Assembly (NCBI GenBank): GCA_902790595.1
Contig: CADASL010000004.1
Coordinates: 124,001 to 188,000 of the forward strand
Reading direction: 5' to 3'
Length of the DNA stretch: 64,000 bases
Source: an uncultured Bacteroidales bacterium
GTDB taxonomy: Bacteria > Bacteroidota > Bacteroidia > Bacteroidales > SZUA-534
Shown here in pieces: positions 26,016-35,334 of this stretch (its first letter is position 1; each line of letters opens with the position of its first letter). Both the position numbers and the translations under genes were made by a program. The notes beneath the pieces are model-generated. The model was not told the DNA's origin, did not search any database, and saw only the letters and a program-made list of their open reading frames with translations.

Positions 26016-27452
26016 ATGAGAAAACTCTCGCGGGCGGTGATTAGTATTGTTTTGATTTCAATCATAGCGTCAGATACATACTCGCAAGTGATTAAGGGAA
26101 CAATTACGGAGAAAGAAACGAATGATCCCGTTGCTGGTGCAAATGTAGTGTGGAAAGAATTAGCTTCCGGAACAATATCAGATTCTGACGGCAAGTATTG
26201 TCTTAATGTAACCGAAGGCGATATAACAGTCCAAATTTCTTTTATAGGTTATGAAACAATCACCCAAACATTTAATGTAAAAAAAGAAGATAGCATTATT
26301 TACAATGTGGTGATGATACCGGATAGCAGTTTGGAAATATGCGTTACTTATTTTTCTGTTCCGTCAATGTCGAAGTATCTGCATTTCTATTACAATAAAA
26401 GAAACGGATTGTTCTTTTATGACAACAACTATATAAAATATTATAAAAGTGATAGTTGCGAAAGATTCACGGCTGGCATTCACCTCCAAACCGAGTTCGA
26501 CCAACAAATAATGTATGATAAATATAGTGTGCAAGCAATGTGTGATATGCTTGCGGTTTCCATATCCGACACAACCACCACCAAAAGTTTTAATGTAAAG
26601 CCGCATTTTCGGTTCTCTTATACGCGCGGACGTTGGAAAATACGTTTGGGCTACAACAAAACAACAGAAAGAGAAGATATGCCGGAACAACTATATAGTT
26701 ATGATTATTACTATTTTCCGGAGGCAAACGATGGATTTTCTGTAACATTCAATAATCGTTTTACAAGTTCGCTTTGGCTTGACTGTGTTGACAACAATCT
26801 TTTCAACACCAAATGGAATAAGGACGTGTTATTAGGACTGAACTTGAAAAAACTCTTTTACACTTATGGTTTTTGGAGTAGAATAAGGTTGTATGCTGAT
26901 ATTCTCTACACCAATCACAGCCATATTCTCGATGAAAATGGTGTTTTTGCTAAAAATCTTGAAAGCGGATTTTTTGGTTTGGGTTTCAACATATTGAATT
27001 TTTCACCGATTATTCAATGGGGGCAGACGGAGCGTTTCGGACAGGAGACGCAAAACAATTTGAATTTGAATAAGATGACGTTCATTTACTACGAAATCAA
27101 ATATGCACAATCGCATTTTTTCGACAACAATGCAAAACTCGACCATAAAAGCGGGAATGGTATTTATAACAGTTTGAAGATAAAAACATTAGGTATCGTT
27201 CTCGACTTTGCACATTTTTACGCTAAAAACTATGCAAGCACCTATTCGAATCAGATTTACAATTGCTTTGCCAGTCGGAATTCTAAAATTTCGGTGTGTT
27301 CGGTAGGCGCATCTGCCAACTACATTAAAAGTTTTAGGAACTTCAGGTGCGGCTTGTCGGCGCACGCAAGTGTTTACAAAGACGTTATCAACGACGATTT
27401 TTCATATTCTCTTGGTGCAAATGTGATTTTGATTCCGGCAATTATGTTTTGA
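26016..27452 (+). CDS. Outer-membrane protein with CarboxypepD-reg-like domain
   Basis: A 478-residue exported protein. I prefer the ATG at 26016 over the TTG at 26010. The signal peptide is followed by a CarboxypepD-reg-like domain at about residues 22-95 (GTITEKETNDPVAGANVV, SDGKYCLNV, FIGYETITQTF). The rest is rich in aromatic residues and alternates in a way typical of an outer-membrane beta-barrel, ending ANVILIPAIMF. No plug domain is visible, so it is not a full TonB-dependent receptor. The gene is visibly more AT-rich than neighbouring genes and stands alone with its own promoter and terminator. Its ligand is unknown. Confidence 0.78.
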   Translation: MRKLSRAVISIVLISIIASDTYSQVIKGTITEKETNDPVAGANVVWKELASGTISDSDGKYCLNVTEGDITVQISFIGYETITQTFNVKKEDSIIYNVVMIPDSSLEICVTYFSVPSMSKYLHFYYNKRNGLFFYDNNYIKYYKSDSCERFTAGIHLQTEFDQQIMYDKYSVQAMCDMLAVSISDTTTTKSFNVKPHFRFSYTRGRWKIRLGYNKTTEREDMPEQLYSYDYYYFPEANDGFSVTFNNRFTSSLWLDCVDNNLFNTKWNKDVLLGLNLKKLFYTYGFWSRIRLYADILYTNHSHILDENGVFAKNLESGFFGLGFNILNFSPIIQWGQTERFGQETQNNLNLNKMTFIYYEIKYAQSHFFDNNAKLDHKSGNGIYNSLKIKTLGIVLDFAHFYAKNYASTYSNQIYNCFASRNSKISVCSVGASANYIKSFRNFRCGLSAHASVYKDVINDDFSYSLGANVILIPAIMF

Positions 27453-27503
27453 AATCAGGAATCCATAATTTCTACAATAAAAATGCTACAAGCGTTAAAA
27501 CAC

Positions 27504-27541
27504 AAAGACCTGCGTCCGTTGTTAGGGTGCAGGCCTTTTTT
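27504..27541 (+). terminator. Terminator after the outer-membrane gene
   Basis: Imperfect stem AAGACCTGCGTCC / GGGTGCAGGCCTT followed by a T tract. Confidence 0.75.
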
Positions 27542-27549
27542 ATGGTATT

Positions 27550-27577
27550 GTAGAGACGCGGAGTGCCACGTCTCTAC
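27550..27577. repeat. Palindromic intergenic repeat
   Basis: GTAGAGACG and CGTCTCTAC form perfect 9-base arms around a 10-base core. Same family as 21601-21628. Confidence 0.75.
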
Positions 27578-27593
27578 TATGTACAGACCTAAT

Positions 27594-28616
27594 TCAGCAA
27601 TGGTCGTGCTCGCCGCACTCGCAGCCGTGTTCTTCAAACTCGAGCGTGGTGTGGCCGATTCCCAGCCCTGCCATCGTGTGCTTTATGTCGGTTTTAATGC
27701 GCTGCATATCAGCTAGATTGCCAACCACCACGTGAGCCGTTGCTGCGTTTTCGGTGGTGCTGATGGCCCACACGTGCAGGTGGTGGATTTCTTCAACGCC
27801 TTCAACTTCGCCGATTTCGTGCATCAGCACATCGGTGTCGATTGACGACGGAACACCGTCCAAAGCCAGGCGCAGACTGTCTTTCAGCAAATCCCAGGTC
27901 GAAATGATGATGATAACCGCAACCGCCAGCCCAATGATGGCATCGATGAAGTACCAGCCTGTGAACAGAATCACCACACCCGAAACCACCACGCCGATTG
28001 ATACCAGCGCGTCGGCGGCCATATGCAGGTAGGCGCCCTTCACGTTCAGGTCGCTGTCTTTCTTATCGATGAACAGATAAGCAGTCAAACCATTGATAAC
28101 CACACCGATGGCTGCCGTGATGATTATCACCTTGCCGCCCACAGGTTCGGGGTTGAGCAGTTTCTCAACACTCTCATACACAATGAATACCACCGCCACA
28201 ATCAGTATCAGCGCGTTGAGCAGCGACACCAGAACGGTGCTTTTCTTGTAGCCGTAGGTGTAGTGGTGCGATGCCTTGCGCTTGGCCATCCGGAAGGCGA
28301 TGAGCGCCAGCAGCAGACTTGCCACATCGCTCAGGTTGTGGCCCGCGTCGGCCAGCAAGCCCATTGAGTTGCTAACCCAGCCGGCAACGGCTTCGGCCAC
28401 CACAAACAGCACATTCAGCATAATGCCCACCACAAACGCCGAGTTGAGCGATGTCAGCTCGTGGCTGTGATGATGGTGGTGGTGATGATGGTGCTCTCCG
28501 TCATGGTGATGATGGTGGTGTTCGTGCTCACTTTCGTGATGATGGTGGTGACTGTGTTCGCCGTGCTCGTGATGATGCGGCGTTTCGTCGATTTTGTCAA
28601 ATTTGTCGGTTTCCAT
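27594..28616 (-). CDS. Cation diffusion facilitator with His-rich N-terminus
   Basis: Proton-coupled exporter of Zn(II) or a similar divalent metal in the inner membrane. I place the start at the ATG at 28616 (METDKFDKIDE, 340 aa). Residues 14-51 are almost entirely His, Glu and Gly and would bind metal in the cytoplasm. Six transmembrane helices follow; the second contains LADAGHNLSDV (the HxxxD metal site), and the fifth has HMAADALVSIGVVVSG with the second HxxxD. The C-terminal cytoplasmic domain includes HHLHVWAIS and ends in ECGEHDHC, a further potential metal-binding tail. It is divergent from addB. Confidence 0.94.
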   Translation of the reverse strand: METDKFDKIDETPHHHEHGEHSHHHHHESEHEHHHHHHDGEHHHHHHHHHSHELTSLNSAFVVGIMLNVLFVVAEAVAGWVSNSMGLLADAGHNLSDVASLLLALIAFRMAKRKASHHYTYGYKKSTVLVSLLNALILIVAVVFIVYESVEKLLNPEPVGGKVIIITAAIGVVINGLTAYLFIDKKDSDLNVKGAYLHMAADALVSIGVVVSGVVILFTGWYFIDAIIGLAVAVIIIISTWDLLKDSLRLALDGVPSSIDTDVLMHEIGEVEGVEEIHHLHVWAISTTENAATAHVVVGNLADMQRIKTDIKHTMAGLGIGHTTLEFEEHGCECGEHDHC

Positions 28617-28748
28617 AGTCGATGATTTTGTTTTAATTATTGGCAAAAATATGGGGTTGGTCGTGCAACAAAGTTGCAAAGTTTGTGCGACAATCCAAAT
28701 TCTTTTCGCCAGTTTGCCGCCGACAGTTTTTTTTGTCGAAAAGCGATT

Positions 28749-28756
28749 TACATTTG
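28749..28756 (+). promoter_or_regulatory. Candidate -7 box for addB
   Basis: TACATTTG matches TAnnTTTG, about 65 bases before the addB ATG. No TTTG is found at the expected -33 spacing. Confidence 0.4.
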
Positions 28757-28820
28757 TAGTGTGCCGGCAGGCCGGAAAAGGCTGTGCCTTAATTAGTTCG
28801 AATTCAAAAATATAGTATCG

Positions 28821-31808
28821 ATGACAACCTTCCTTCACGATGTTGCTGAATATTTGCTGAACCGCTATTCCGAAAAGTTCCGCGATTGTTGTGTTGTGTT
28901 TCCGAGCCAGCGTTCGTCAGTTTATTTTTGCGACGAGCTTAAACGGCTCAACAGCAATGTGATATGGTTGCCAAAGATGTTCACCATCGATGAGTTTATC
29001 CACAAGATTGGAAACTTGAAGGTGGCGTCGCCCATTGCGCAGCTTGCCGTTTTGTATCAGATTTACAAAGAGTTGGCTGATGCAGACGAACCGATTAAGA
29101 AGACTGACGCAACGGAAGAAAAGAAGAAAACAGGCTTCGACAAGTTTTTTCCGTGGGCGCAGGTCATTTTGGCCGATTTCAACGACATCGACAAATATCT
29201 TGTCGATGCCAACGCACTGCTGCGGAACATTCAGGAAATTAAGCAGTTGGATAGCAATATCGATTATCTGACCGAGACGCAATTGAAAGCCATTAAAGAT
29301 TTCTTCGACGTTGTGTACAGCGGTGAGTCCGAAATGAAAAAGCGCTTTCTCGACATCTGGCAGAAGTTGCTTCCGATGTACGAACAGCTTGGAAAACGCT
29401 TGAACGATAGTGGTTTGGCCTACGACGGGCAAGTCTATCGCAGGGCTGCCGACATCATCGGCTCGACCGACTTTGAACTGCCATTTGAAAAGGTGTTTTT
29501 TGTCGGTTTCAATGCCGTCACCCGTAGCGAGGAACGCGTGTTCAGCGTGCTCAAGGCGCAAGATAAAGCGCTGTTCTTTTGGGATTTCGACCAGTCGTAC
29601 ATCGACGACCCGATGAACGAGGCCGGCCGTTTTCTGCGCCGGTTTGTTGTTGAGTTTGCCGAGCCCGACGATTTCAAAACCAGTCACAGCTTCGACAATT
29701 CTGACAGGCAGATAACCGTGGTGGCATCGCCCACCGTGAGTGGGCAGATGTCGGTGGTGGCCGAGCGGCTTGCCCAAACGCCCGATGGTGAAATATCGGA
29801 CACCGCGCTTGTTCTTGCCGATGAGAATATGCTTATGAACGCCATTGAGCACGTGTCGCCATACGTTGCCGATATGAACGTGACAATGGGCTACAAACTG
29901 AAAAATTCGGTGGCCGGGCAGTGGGTTGAACAACTGATTCAATTACAGTCGAACAAACACACAACCGACAGTGACACAACATTTTATTATAAAAATGTGG
30001 TAACGCTTCTGCAGCATCCGTTTTTCATTTCGGCAAGCCCCGATTTTGCCGTCGAAATGGCCGGACGCATCAAGAGCGAGGCCATCTTCCAGGTGTCGAC
30101 AGAGGATTTTGAGTCGGATGATTTCGCCCGGACAATCTTTACGCCCATCGGCACGCCGCACGATTTCTCGGCCTACGTTTTGGGCATTTTGAAACATTTG
30201 ATGAACATCTGGGGACAACTGCCTGACAACGCTGAAAATCAATGGAATATCCAGCAGGAATTGGTCTATAGGCTTATCCTGCAAATCCAGCAGCTCGACA
30301 CCGAACTTGCCGGCGAGCAGCTCGAAATTGAGATGCCTACATATTATCAGCTTCTGCGTAAGTACGTTGCAAGCCTGAGCGTGCCATTCAGCGGCGAGCC
30401 AATCAAAGGCCTTCAGGTTATGGGCTTCCTTGAAACGCGAAACCTCGATTTCCGTAACCTCATCATTCTCAATGTGAACGATGGCGTTTTGCCGGTCGAT
30501 GGCTCGTCGCCGACATTCATTCCGTTCAGTCTGCGGCGCGGGTTCGGCCTGCCAACTCACGAGGACCGCGAGGCAATGTACGCCTACTATTTCTACCGGT
30601 TGCTGCAGCGGGCGAAAAATGTCACGCTCACATATTTTGTAGGCAACACCGATGGCAAACGCGGCGAGCCGAGCCGCTACATTATGCAGTTGGTATATGG
30701 CGGTGGCGCTGTGAATCAGCAGGTTCTGCGTTCCGACATCAGTTTCGACGCCGCAACACCGCTCACAATTGTGAAAAATGAAAACACAATGCGCCAGCTC
30801 AGCGCATATGTTGCCGACGGCCGTCCGCTTGATGATGTTAAACGCTTGTCGGCCAGCGCGATAGTGACTTATCAGAAGTGCCCGATGATGTTCTATTTCA
30901 GCAAGGTTCTGGGGCTCGACAGCGATGATGACATCGACGAGAACATCGACGCTCGCCAGTTTGGCAATATTTTCCATAGCGCTATCTGCGAGATTTACAA
31001 TGGTTTTGTGGGGAAGAGTGTGACCGGAGACGACATCCGCGCTCTGACAGACGAGTTCAAGATGTCGAAAATCGACAAGGCCTTTATTGAGGAAATGTTC
31101 CCGAAAGCAACCGCCAAACGAGCCAAAATTGAGTCGGGCGAGTGTCAGTTAATCAAGGAGCTGAACGGTAATAACCGTATGGTTTACAATGTAATATGCG
31201 AATATGTCAAGCTGCAAACCAACTACGATGCCGATACCGCCGACAAATCACCCATTGAGTTCATTGAGCTTGAAAAAGAACACAATATTCTGCTTCCGGT
31301 GGAGATTGGCGGCAAACAGCTGAAAATCAAGTTTGGCGGCTTCATCGACCGCATCGACCATACCAATGGCGAAACGCGCGTAATTGACTATAAAACAGGC
31401 TCAAACGAAGTTGAATGCAAATTGCTCGAAGATGTGTTTGAGCCAGCCAACATTCAGGATTACAAGGGAATACTGCAAACACTAATCTATTGTATGATGT
31501 TCGACCACGACAATCCGAAGCACGATGTTCTGGCGCCCTATCTGTTCAAAACCACCAAGTTGGGCAGCGGCGAGTCGTTCAAAGTCCGCAGCAAGGGTAA
31601 GGGTAAAGGCAAAAACATTGAAACAGACGCCTTTGCCGATGGCAACTATATGCGCGTGGCCGACCGCGTGCGCGACTTTATGCAGCAGACGCTGACCGCC
31701 ATTTTCGATGCCGAAACGCCATTTGAGCAAACCGAAGATGAGAGCCAGTGCGCTCACTGCAATTTTTCGTATCTGTGTAATAAACAAGCAAAAATAAAAT
31801 ATGATTAG
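28821..31808 (+). CDS. addB: AddB-like PD-(D/E)xK nuclease with Fe-S cysteines
   Basis: Large recombination protein (995 aa), the AddB-type partner that processes DNA ends for homologous recombination. The N-terminal two thirds have the layout of a degenerate UvrD-like helicase; there is no Walker A motif in the usual N-terminal place. The C-terminal nuclease domain has a conserved VIDYKTGS motif with Asp near 856. Four cysteines match the AddB iron-sulfur arrangement: Cys687 (QKCPMMFYF) and Cys977, Cys980 and Cys986 (CAHCNFSYLC). The expected AddA-type helicase gene is not adjacent in this window. Its stop overlaps the start of the next gene by 8 bases. Confidence 0.9.
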   Translation: MTTFLHDVAEYLLNRYSEKFRDCCVVFPSQRSSVYFCDELKRLNSNVIWLPKMFTIDEFIHKIGNLKVASPIAQLAVLYQIYKELADADEPIKKTDATEEKKKTGFDKFFPWAQVILADFNDIDKYLVDANALLRNIQEIKQLDSNIDYLTETQLKAIKDFFDVVYSGESEMKKRFLDIWQKLLPMYEQLGKRLNDSGLAYDGQVYRRAADIIGSTDFELPFEKVFFVGFNAVTRSEERVFSVLKAQDKALFFWDFDQSYIDDPMNEAGRFLRRFVVEFAEPDDFKTSHSFDNSDRQITVVASPTVSGQMSVVAERLAQTPDGEISDTALVLADENMLMNAIEHVSPYVADMNVTMGYKLKNSVAGQWVEQLIQLQSNKHTTDSDTTFYYKNVVTLLQHPFFISASPDFAVEMAGRIKSEAIFQVSTEDFESDDFARTIFTPIGTPHDFSAYVLGILKHLMNIWGQLPDNAENQWNIQQELVYRLILQIQQLDTELAGEQLEIEMPTYYQLLRKYVASLSVPFSGEPIKGLQVMGFLETRNLDFRNLIILNVNDGVLPVDGSSPTFIPFSLRRGFGLPTHEDREAMYAYYFYRLLQRAKNVTLTYFVGNTDGKRGEPSRYIMQLVYGGGAVNQQVLRSDISFDAATPLTIVKNENTMRQLSAYVADGRPLDDVKRLSASAIVTYQKCPMMFYFSKVLGLDSDDDIDENIDARQFGNIFHSAICEIYNGFVGKSVTGDDIRALTDEFKMSKIDKAFIEEMFPKATAKRAKIESGECQLIKELNGNNRMVYNVICEYVKLQTNYDADTADKSPIEFIELEKEHNILLPVEIGGKQLKIKFGGFIDRIDHTNGETRVIDYKTGSNEVECKLLEDVFEPANIQDYKGILQTLIYCMMFDHDNPKHDVLAPYLFKTTKLGSGESFKVRSKGKGKGKNIETDAFADGNYMRVADRVRDFMQQTLTAIFDAETPFEQTEDESQCAHCNFSYLCNKQAKIKYD

Positions 31809-34227
31809 GAAAATTTTCAGACAAGTTGCTCTCTGCCTGGTTATGGTGGTGACAACGATGGGAGGAACCGCTATGGCTGCGGGTAAAACAGTCAAAGGTG
31901 TTGTAGTTGACGGCAAATCGGGCGAACACATTGAGTTTGCCACAGTTGCGCTTTACACAGCTCCCGACCACACATTGTTTTCGGGCGGCATTACTGATGA
32001 AAAGGGCGCTTTCGCGATTAAAAATGTGCCAGCTGGCTCTTACACATTCGAAGTGGCATACGTGGGTTATATTTCGGTTTCTCAATCTATTGATGTGGCC
32101 GATTCTGATGTCAATATTGGCCGGATAAAACTTCAACCCGATGTGAAGCAGCTGGCCACAGTCGATGTGGTTTACGACCGCGCTGCCGTTGATTATAAAA
32201 TTGACAAACGCGTGGTGAACGTTGGACAGCAGCTCAACGCTCTTTCGGGCACGGCCATCGATGTGCTTGAGAATGTGCCGTCTATCAAGGTCGACATCGA
32301 CGGCAATGTGTCGTTGCGAGGCAGCTCGTCGTTCACTGTGCTGATTGACGGCCGCCCGACACCGCTCGACGCCACCGACGCCTTGCGCCAGATTCCGGCA
32401 AGCAGTATCGAGAATATTGAGATAATCACCAACCCGTCAGCCAAATACGAGCCGGATGGCGCTTCAGGCGTGCTGAACATCATCACTAAAAAGAACTCGT
32501 TGAACGGCTTCAGCGGCATATTCAACGCCGTTGCCGGAATACCAACCCGTTTGAGTGGCGATTTTATATTGGATTATCGTTCAGGCAAATGGCACGTGTT
32601 TGGAGGCGCAAACGGACGCATCAACGAGAGCCGTAACGAATCAGACCGCACGCGTTGGGTTGATAGCGACTCGCTGCGCAGCTGGACATTGTCAAACGGA
32701 AAGTCGCATAGGAGAAACAATGGTTGGGGACTCAACGGCGGTGCCGATTACGAGATTTTTGAGAATGCCGTTCTGGGCTTCAATTTCCGCTACGGCCACC
32801 ATACAAACGATAACGACAATCGTATGGACTATCTGACTTACAGCGAGATAAATGGTATTGTGCAGAACGATTCATCGACCTATGTGAACAATGGTAACAG
32901 TGGCAGCGGCGGCGGATTCCATTCGATTGGCATCTACTACAGCCAGCAGTTCGATGGCAATACGGAGCATTCGCTTGATATCCAGTTTAATATGAACGGT
33001 CGTGACAACGATAGCGAATCGGAAAACTCGATGGAAGACACCGAAGGCAACATCACATACGGTCAGAAAAACGTGCAGAGTGGGCCGGGCAACGGCTATC
33101 GGTTCAAGATTGACTATGCAAGGCCGCTTGGCGGACCATCGAAGCTGAGTTTGGGCGCGCAAGGACGCTTTATGCCAAGCGACGACAAGTATGAGGTTGA
33201 GATGTATAACACTGAATTAAAGCGTTATGAGCGCAAGGACGATTATAGTTATGAGACAAAATATCTGCGCCAGACATATTCGCTCTACGCAATGTTTGCC
33301 AGCGAGTGGGGCAATTTCGGCTATCAGGGTGGTTTGCGCGGAGAGTACACCTACCAGAATTTGGAATTATCGGGCGACAACGGAACCTATCATTTCTCAG
33401 ATTTTGCAGTCTTCCCGACAGCTCACATTTCGTATGAACTGCCTGCCGACCAGCAGGTTATGCTGAGCTACACACGCCGTATCAATCGTGCCCGTCCGTG
33501 GCAGTTGCAGCCTTACGTTACTTGGCAGGACGCTTACAACGTGCGCCGTGGTAACCCCGAACTTGAGCCTGAGTATGTCAATTCAATCGACTTTGGTTAT
33601 CAAAAGAAATTCGGCGATAATTTTGTGGCTGTTGACGCTTATTATCGCTTGACACAAAACAAGATAGAGCGCATACAAACCATTTATGAGGGTTACAACG
33701 ATGTGATTATGAACACTACCCGCAATGTTGGTGAGGATTATGCCGCGGGCGCTGAAATCACGTTCAATTACAGTCCGTTGAAATGGTATCAGCTGAACTT
33801 GATGGGCGATGTTTACAACTATCGCAAAGAGGGTGTTTACGATGGTATCGACTTCTCGCAGCACAGCTTCAACTGGAACGCGCGTATGAACAATGTCTTC
33901 AAAATGGGCAATAACACGCGTATGCAGTTCGATATGTTTTATAGAAGCAAGTCCGTAACATCACAGGGATACGACAAGGCCTTTTTGACCGCAAGTTTCG
34001 CTGTTAAGCAGGAACTGCTCGACCGCAAGCTGTCGGTTACAATGCAGGCGCGTAATATATTCAACACCATCAGGCGCGAGCGCGTGACCGAAGGTCCGGG
34101 TTTCTACACCGCCAACACCTTCCGTCCGCAATGGCCGAATCTGTCGGTAACGCTTTCGTACAAGATGAACAACTACAGCAGCCGCGACGAAGACGGCGAG
34201 TCGGCACCGGAAGGTGGATTTGAATAA
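31801..34227 (+). CDS. TonB-dependent receptor-like protein with CarboxypepD-reg domain
   Basis: Outer-membrane beta-barrel of 808 residues. After a signal peptide (MIRKIFRQVALCLVM...AMA), residues about 28-115 form a CarboxypepD-reg domain (VKGVVVDGKSGEHIEFATV, GYISVSQSI). A plug domain follows (TAIDVLENVPSIKVDIDGNVSLRGSS; SIENIEIITNPSAKYEP; GVLNIITKKN), then a long barrel ending in VTLSYKMNN. The type is the Bacteroidota outer-membrane beta-barrel family rather than SusC. Its ATG overlaps the addB stop by 8 bases, which is an unusual coupling for a surface receptor. The substrate is not evident; peptides or siderophores are typical for relatives. Confidence 0.9.
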   Translation: MIRKIFRQVALCLVMVVTTMGGTAMAAGKTVKGVVVDGKSGEHIEFATVALYTAPDHTLFSGGITDEKGAFAIKNVPAGSYTFEVAYVGYISVSQSIDVADSDVNIGRIKLQPDVKQLATVDVVYDRAAVDYKIDKRVVNVGQQLNALSGTAIDVLENVPSIKVDIDGNVSLRGSSSFTVLIDGRPTPLDATDALRQIPASSIENIEIITNPSAKYEPDGASGVLNIITKKNSLNGFSGIFNAVAGIPTRLSGDFILDYRSGKWHVFGGANGRINESRNESDRTRWVDSDSLRSWTLSNGKSHRRNNGWGLNGGADYEIFENAVLGFNFRYGHHTNDNDNRMDYLTYSEINGIVQNDSSTYVNNGNSGSGGGFHSIGIYYSQQFDGNTEHSLDIQFNMNGRDNDSESENSMEDTEGNITYGQKNVQSGPGNGYRFKIDYARPLGGPSKLSLGAQGRFMPSDDKYEVEMYNTELKRYERKDDYSYETKYLRQTYSLYAMFASEWGNFGYQGGLRGEYTYQNLELSGDNGTYHFSDFAVFPTAHISYELPADQQVMLSYTRRINRARPWQLQPYVTWQDAYNVRRGNPELEPEYVNSIDFGYQKKFGDNFVAVDAYYRLTQNKIERIQTIYEGYNDVIMNTTRNVGEDYAAGAEITFNYSPLKWYQLNLMGDVYNYRKEGVYDGIDFSQHSFNWNARMNNVFKMGNNTRMQFDMFYRSKSVTSQGYDKAFLTASFAVKQELLDRKLSVTMQARNIFNTIRRERVTEGPGFYTANTFRPQWPNLSVTLSYKMNNYSSRDEDGESAPEGGFE

Positions 34228-34259
34228 GAAGGAATAGAGTAAATTTAGAGTTGGAAGTT

Positions 34260-34292
34260 GCCCTCGATTATTGTCGGGGGCTTCTTTTTTAT
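34260..34292 (+). terminator. Terminator after the receptor gene
   Basis: Stem GCCCTCGA / TCGGGGGC with an AT loop, then CTTCTTTTTT. Confidence 0.65.
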
Positions 34293-34418
34293 TATTCTGA
34301 ATGTCTTGTATTTACGTTTTTCGGAGAGGTTGTGTCGTCAACTTATTTCTCTGATGCCACAATTATTTTTTTTGACTTTCTGCCAACTTAATCGTATTAT
34401 GGTCAGATAATCGAAAAA

Positions 34419-34970
34419 ATGACTCCGATAGGAACCGACATAATAATCAGATGCCAAAATGGCGATAAAGAAGCTTTCCGCCGCGTGGTTGAGGCGCATC
34501 AGCGGATGGTTTTCTCGCTTGCGCTGAAAATGCTTGCCGATGAGGCCGAAGCCGAAGATGTTGTGCAAGAGACCTTTATCCGTGTCTGGCAAAACTTCGG
34601 GCGCTACAATCCGCAACTGAAGTTCAGCACCTGGCTCTATTCCATTGCGTCGCACCTCTGCATCGACAGGCTGAAAAAAATGCGCCGCATTGTTGCCTTG
34701 TCCGACGATGAGCTTGTGTTGCAACGGGTTGCATCGGATGCCGACAGTCACGCCGTGCTCGAAAACAAAGAGTGGGTGGCGCTTGTGAGGCTTTTAGCCG
34801 ATGAACTCAGCACAAAGCAGAAACTCGTTTTCACGCTCTGCCAACTCGAAGGACTGTCGTCGGACGAAGCAGAGCAGATTACAGGTCTCAACGCCCGGCA
34901 GGTGAAAAGCAACTTGTATGCGGCACGGCAAACCATTCGCGAACAATTAAAAAAATTAGGCTATGAATAA
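34419..34970 (+). CDS. ECF-type RNA polymerase sigma factor
   Basis: A 183-residue sigma-70 factor of group 4. Region 2 holds EAEDVVQETFIRVWQNFGRY and FSTWLYSIASHLCIDRLKK; region 4 holds LEGLSSDEAEQITGLNARQVKSN as the helix-turn-helix that reads -35 sequences. Regions 1 and 3 are absent, as in other ECF factors. The stop overlaps the next gene by 8 bases, and that gene overlaps the third by 14 bases, so the three form one tight operon that probably includes the sigma factor's own regulator. Confidence 0.95.
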   Translation: MTPIGTDIIIRCQNGDKEAFRRVVEAHQRMVFSLALKMLADEAEAEDVVQETFIRVWQNFGRYNPQLKFSTWLYSIASHLCIDRLKKMRRIVALSDDELVLQRVASDADSHAVLENKEWVALVRLLADELSTKQKLVFTLCQLEGLSSDEAEQITGLNARQVKSNLYAARQTIREQLKKLGYE

Positions 34971-35334
34971 CATTGACCAAATACTCGACCAACTGAAAGG
35001 TCAGCAACCAGCCATCGGCAATGCCGACAAGCTGACCGACAGCATTATGAGCCAACTTGACCAACCGTCGGGCAGCCGTCGGCACATCACCATTGCGCTT
35101 GTTGTGCGCACCGCACTTTCGGCTGCGGCGCTTTGGCTCGTCGGACTTTTAATTTATCAAACGAGTTTTGATTCTGAGCCACAAAACACAGACAATCAAA
35201 ATATTGCCTATCGAATTGACAATTTGCAACGCATCAGCGCGCGTAAGAATGCGTATGCCAATCGTCACGAGGTAAATGCAATTAAAACAATTAGTTACAT
35301 CCAATTAAAGAAAATGTATTATGAAAACCACTAG
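34963..35334 (+). CDS. Small single-pass membrane protein, possible anti-sigma factor
   Basis: Unrecognised 123-residue protein encoded directly after an ECF sigma factor with an 8-base overlap. Residues 1-40 are polar and cytoplasmic, residues about 44-65 form one transmembrane helix (LVVRTALSAAALWLVGLLIY), and the remaining ~58 residues are polar and would be periplasmic. There is no zinc-binding HxxxCxxC motif. Position, topology and size fit a membrane-bound anti-sigma factor, but this is an inference from context only. It overlaps the following gene by 14 bases. Confidence 0.72.
   Translation: MNNIDQILDQLKGQQPAIGNADKLTDSIMSQLDQPSGSRRHITIALVVRTALSAAALWLVGLLIYQTSFDSEPQNTDNQNIAYRIDNLQRISARKNAYANRHEVNAIKTISYIQLKKMYYENH

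Noticed and set aside
28917..29942. 341-aa open frame on the minus strand
   Set aside because: Antisense to addB, rich in His and Val, no supporting motif or start site.
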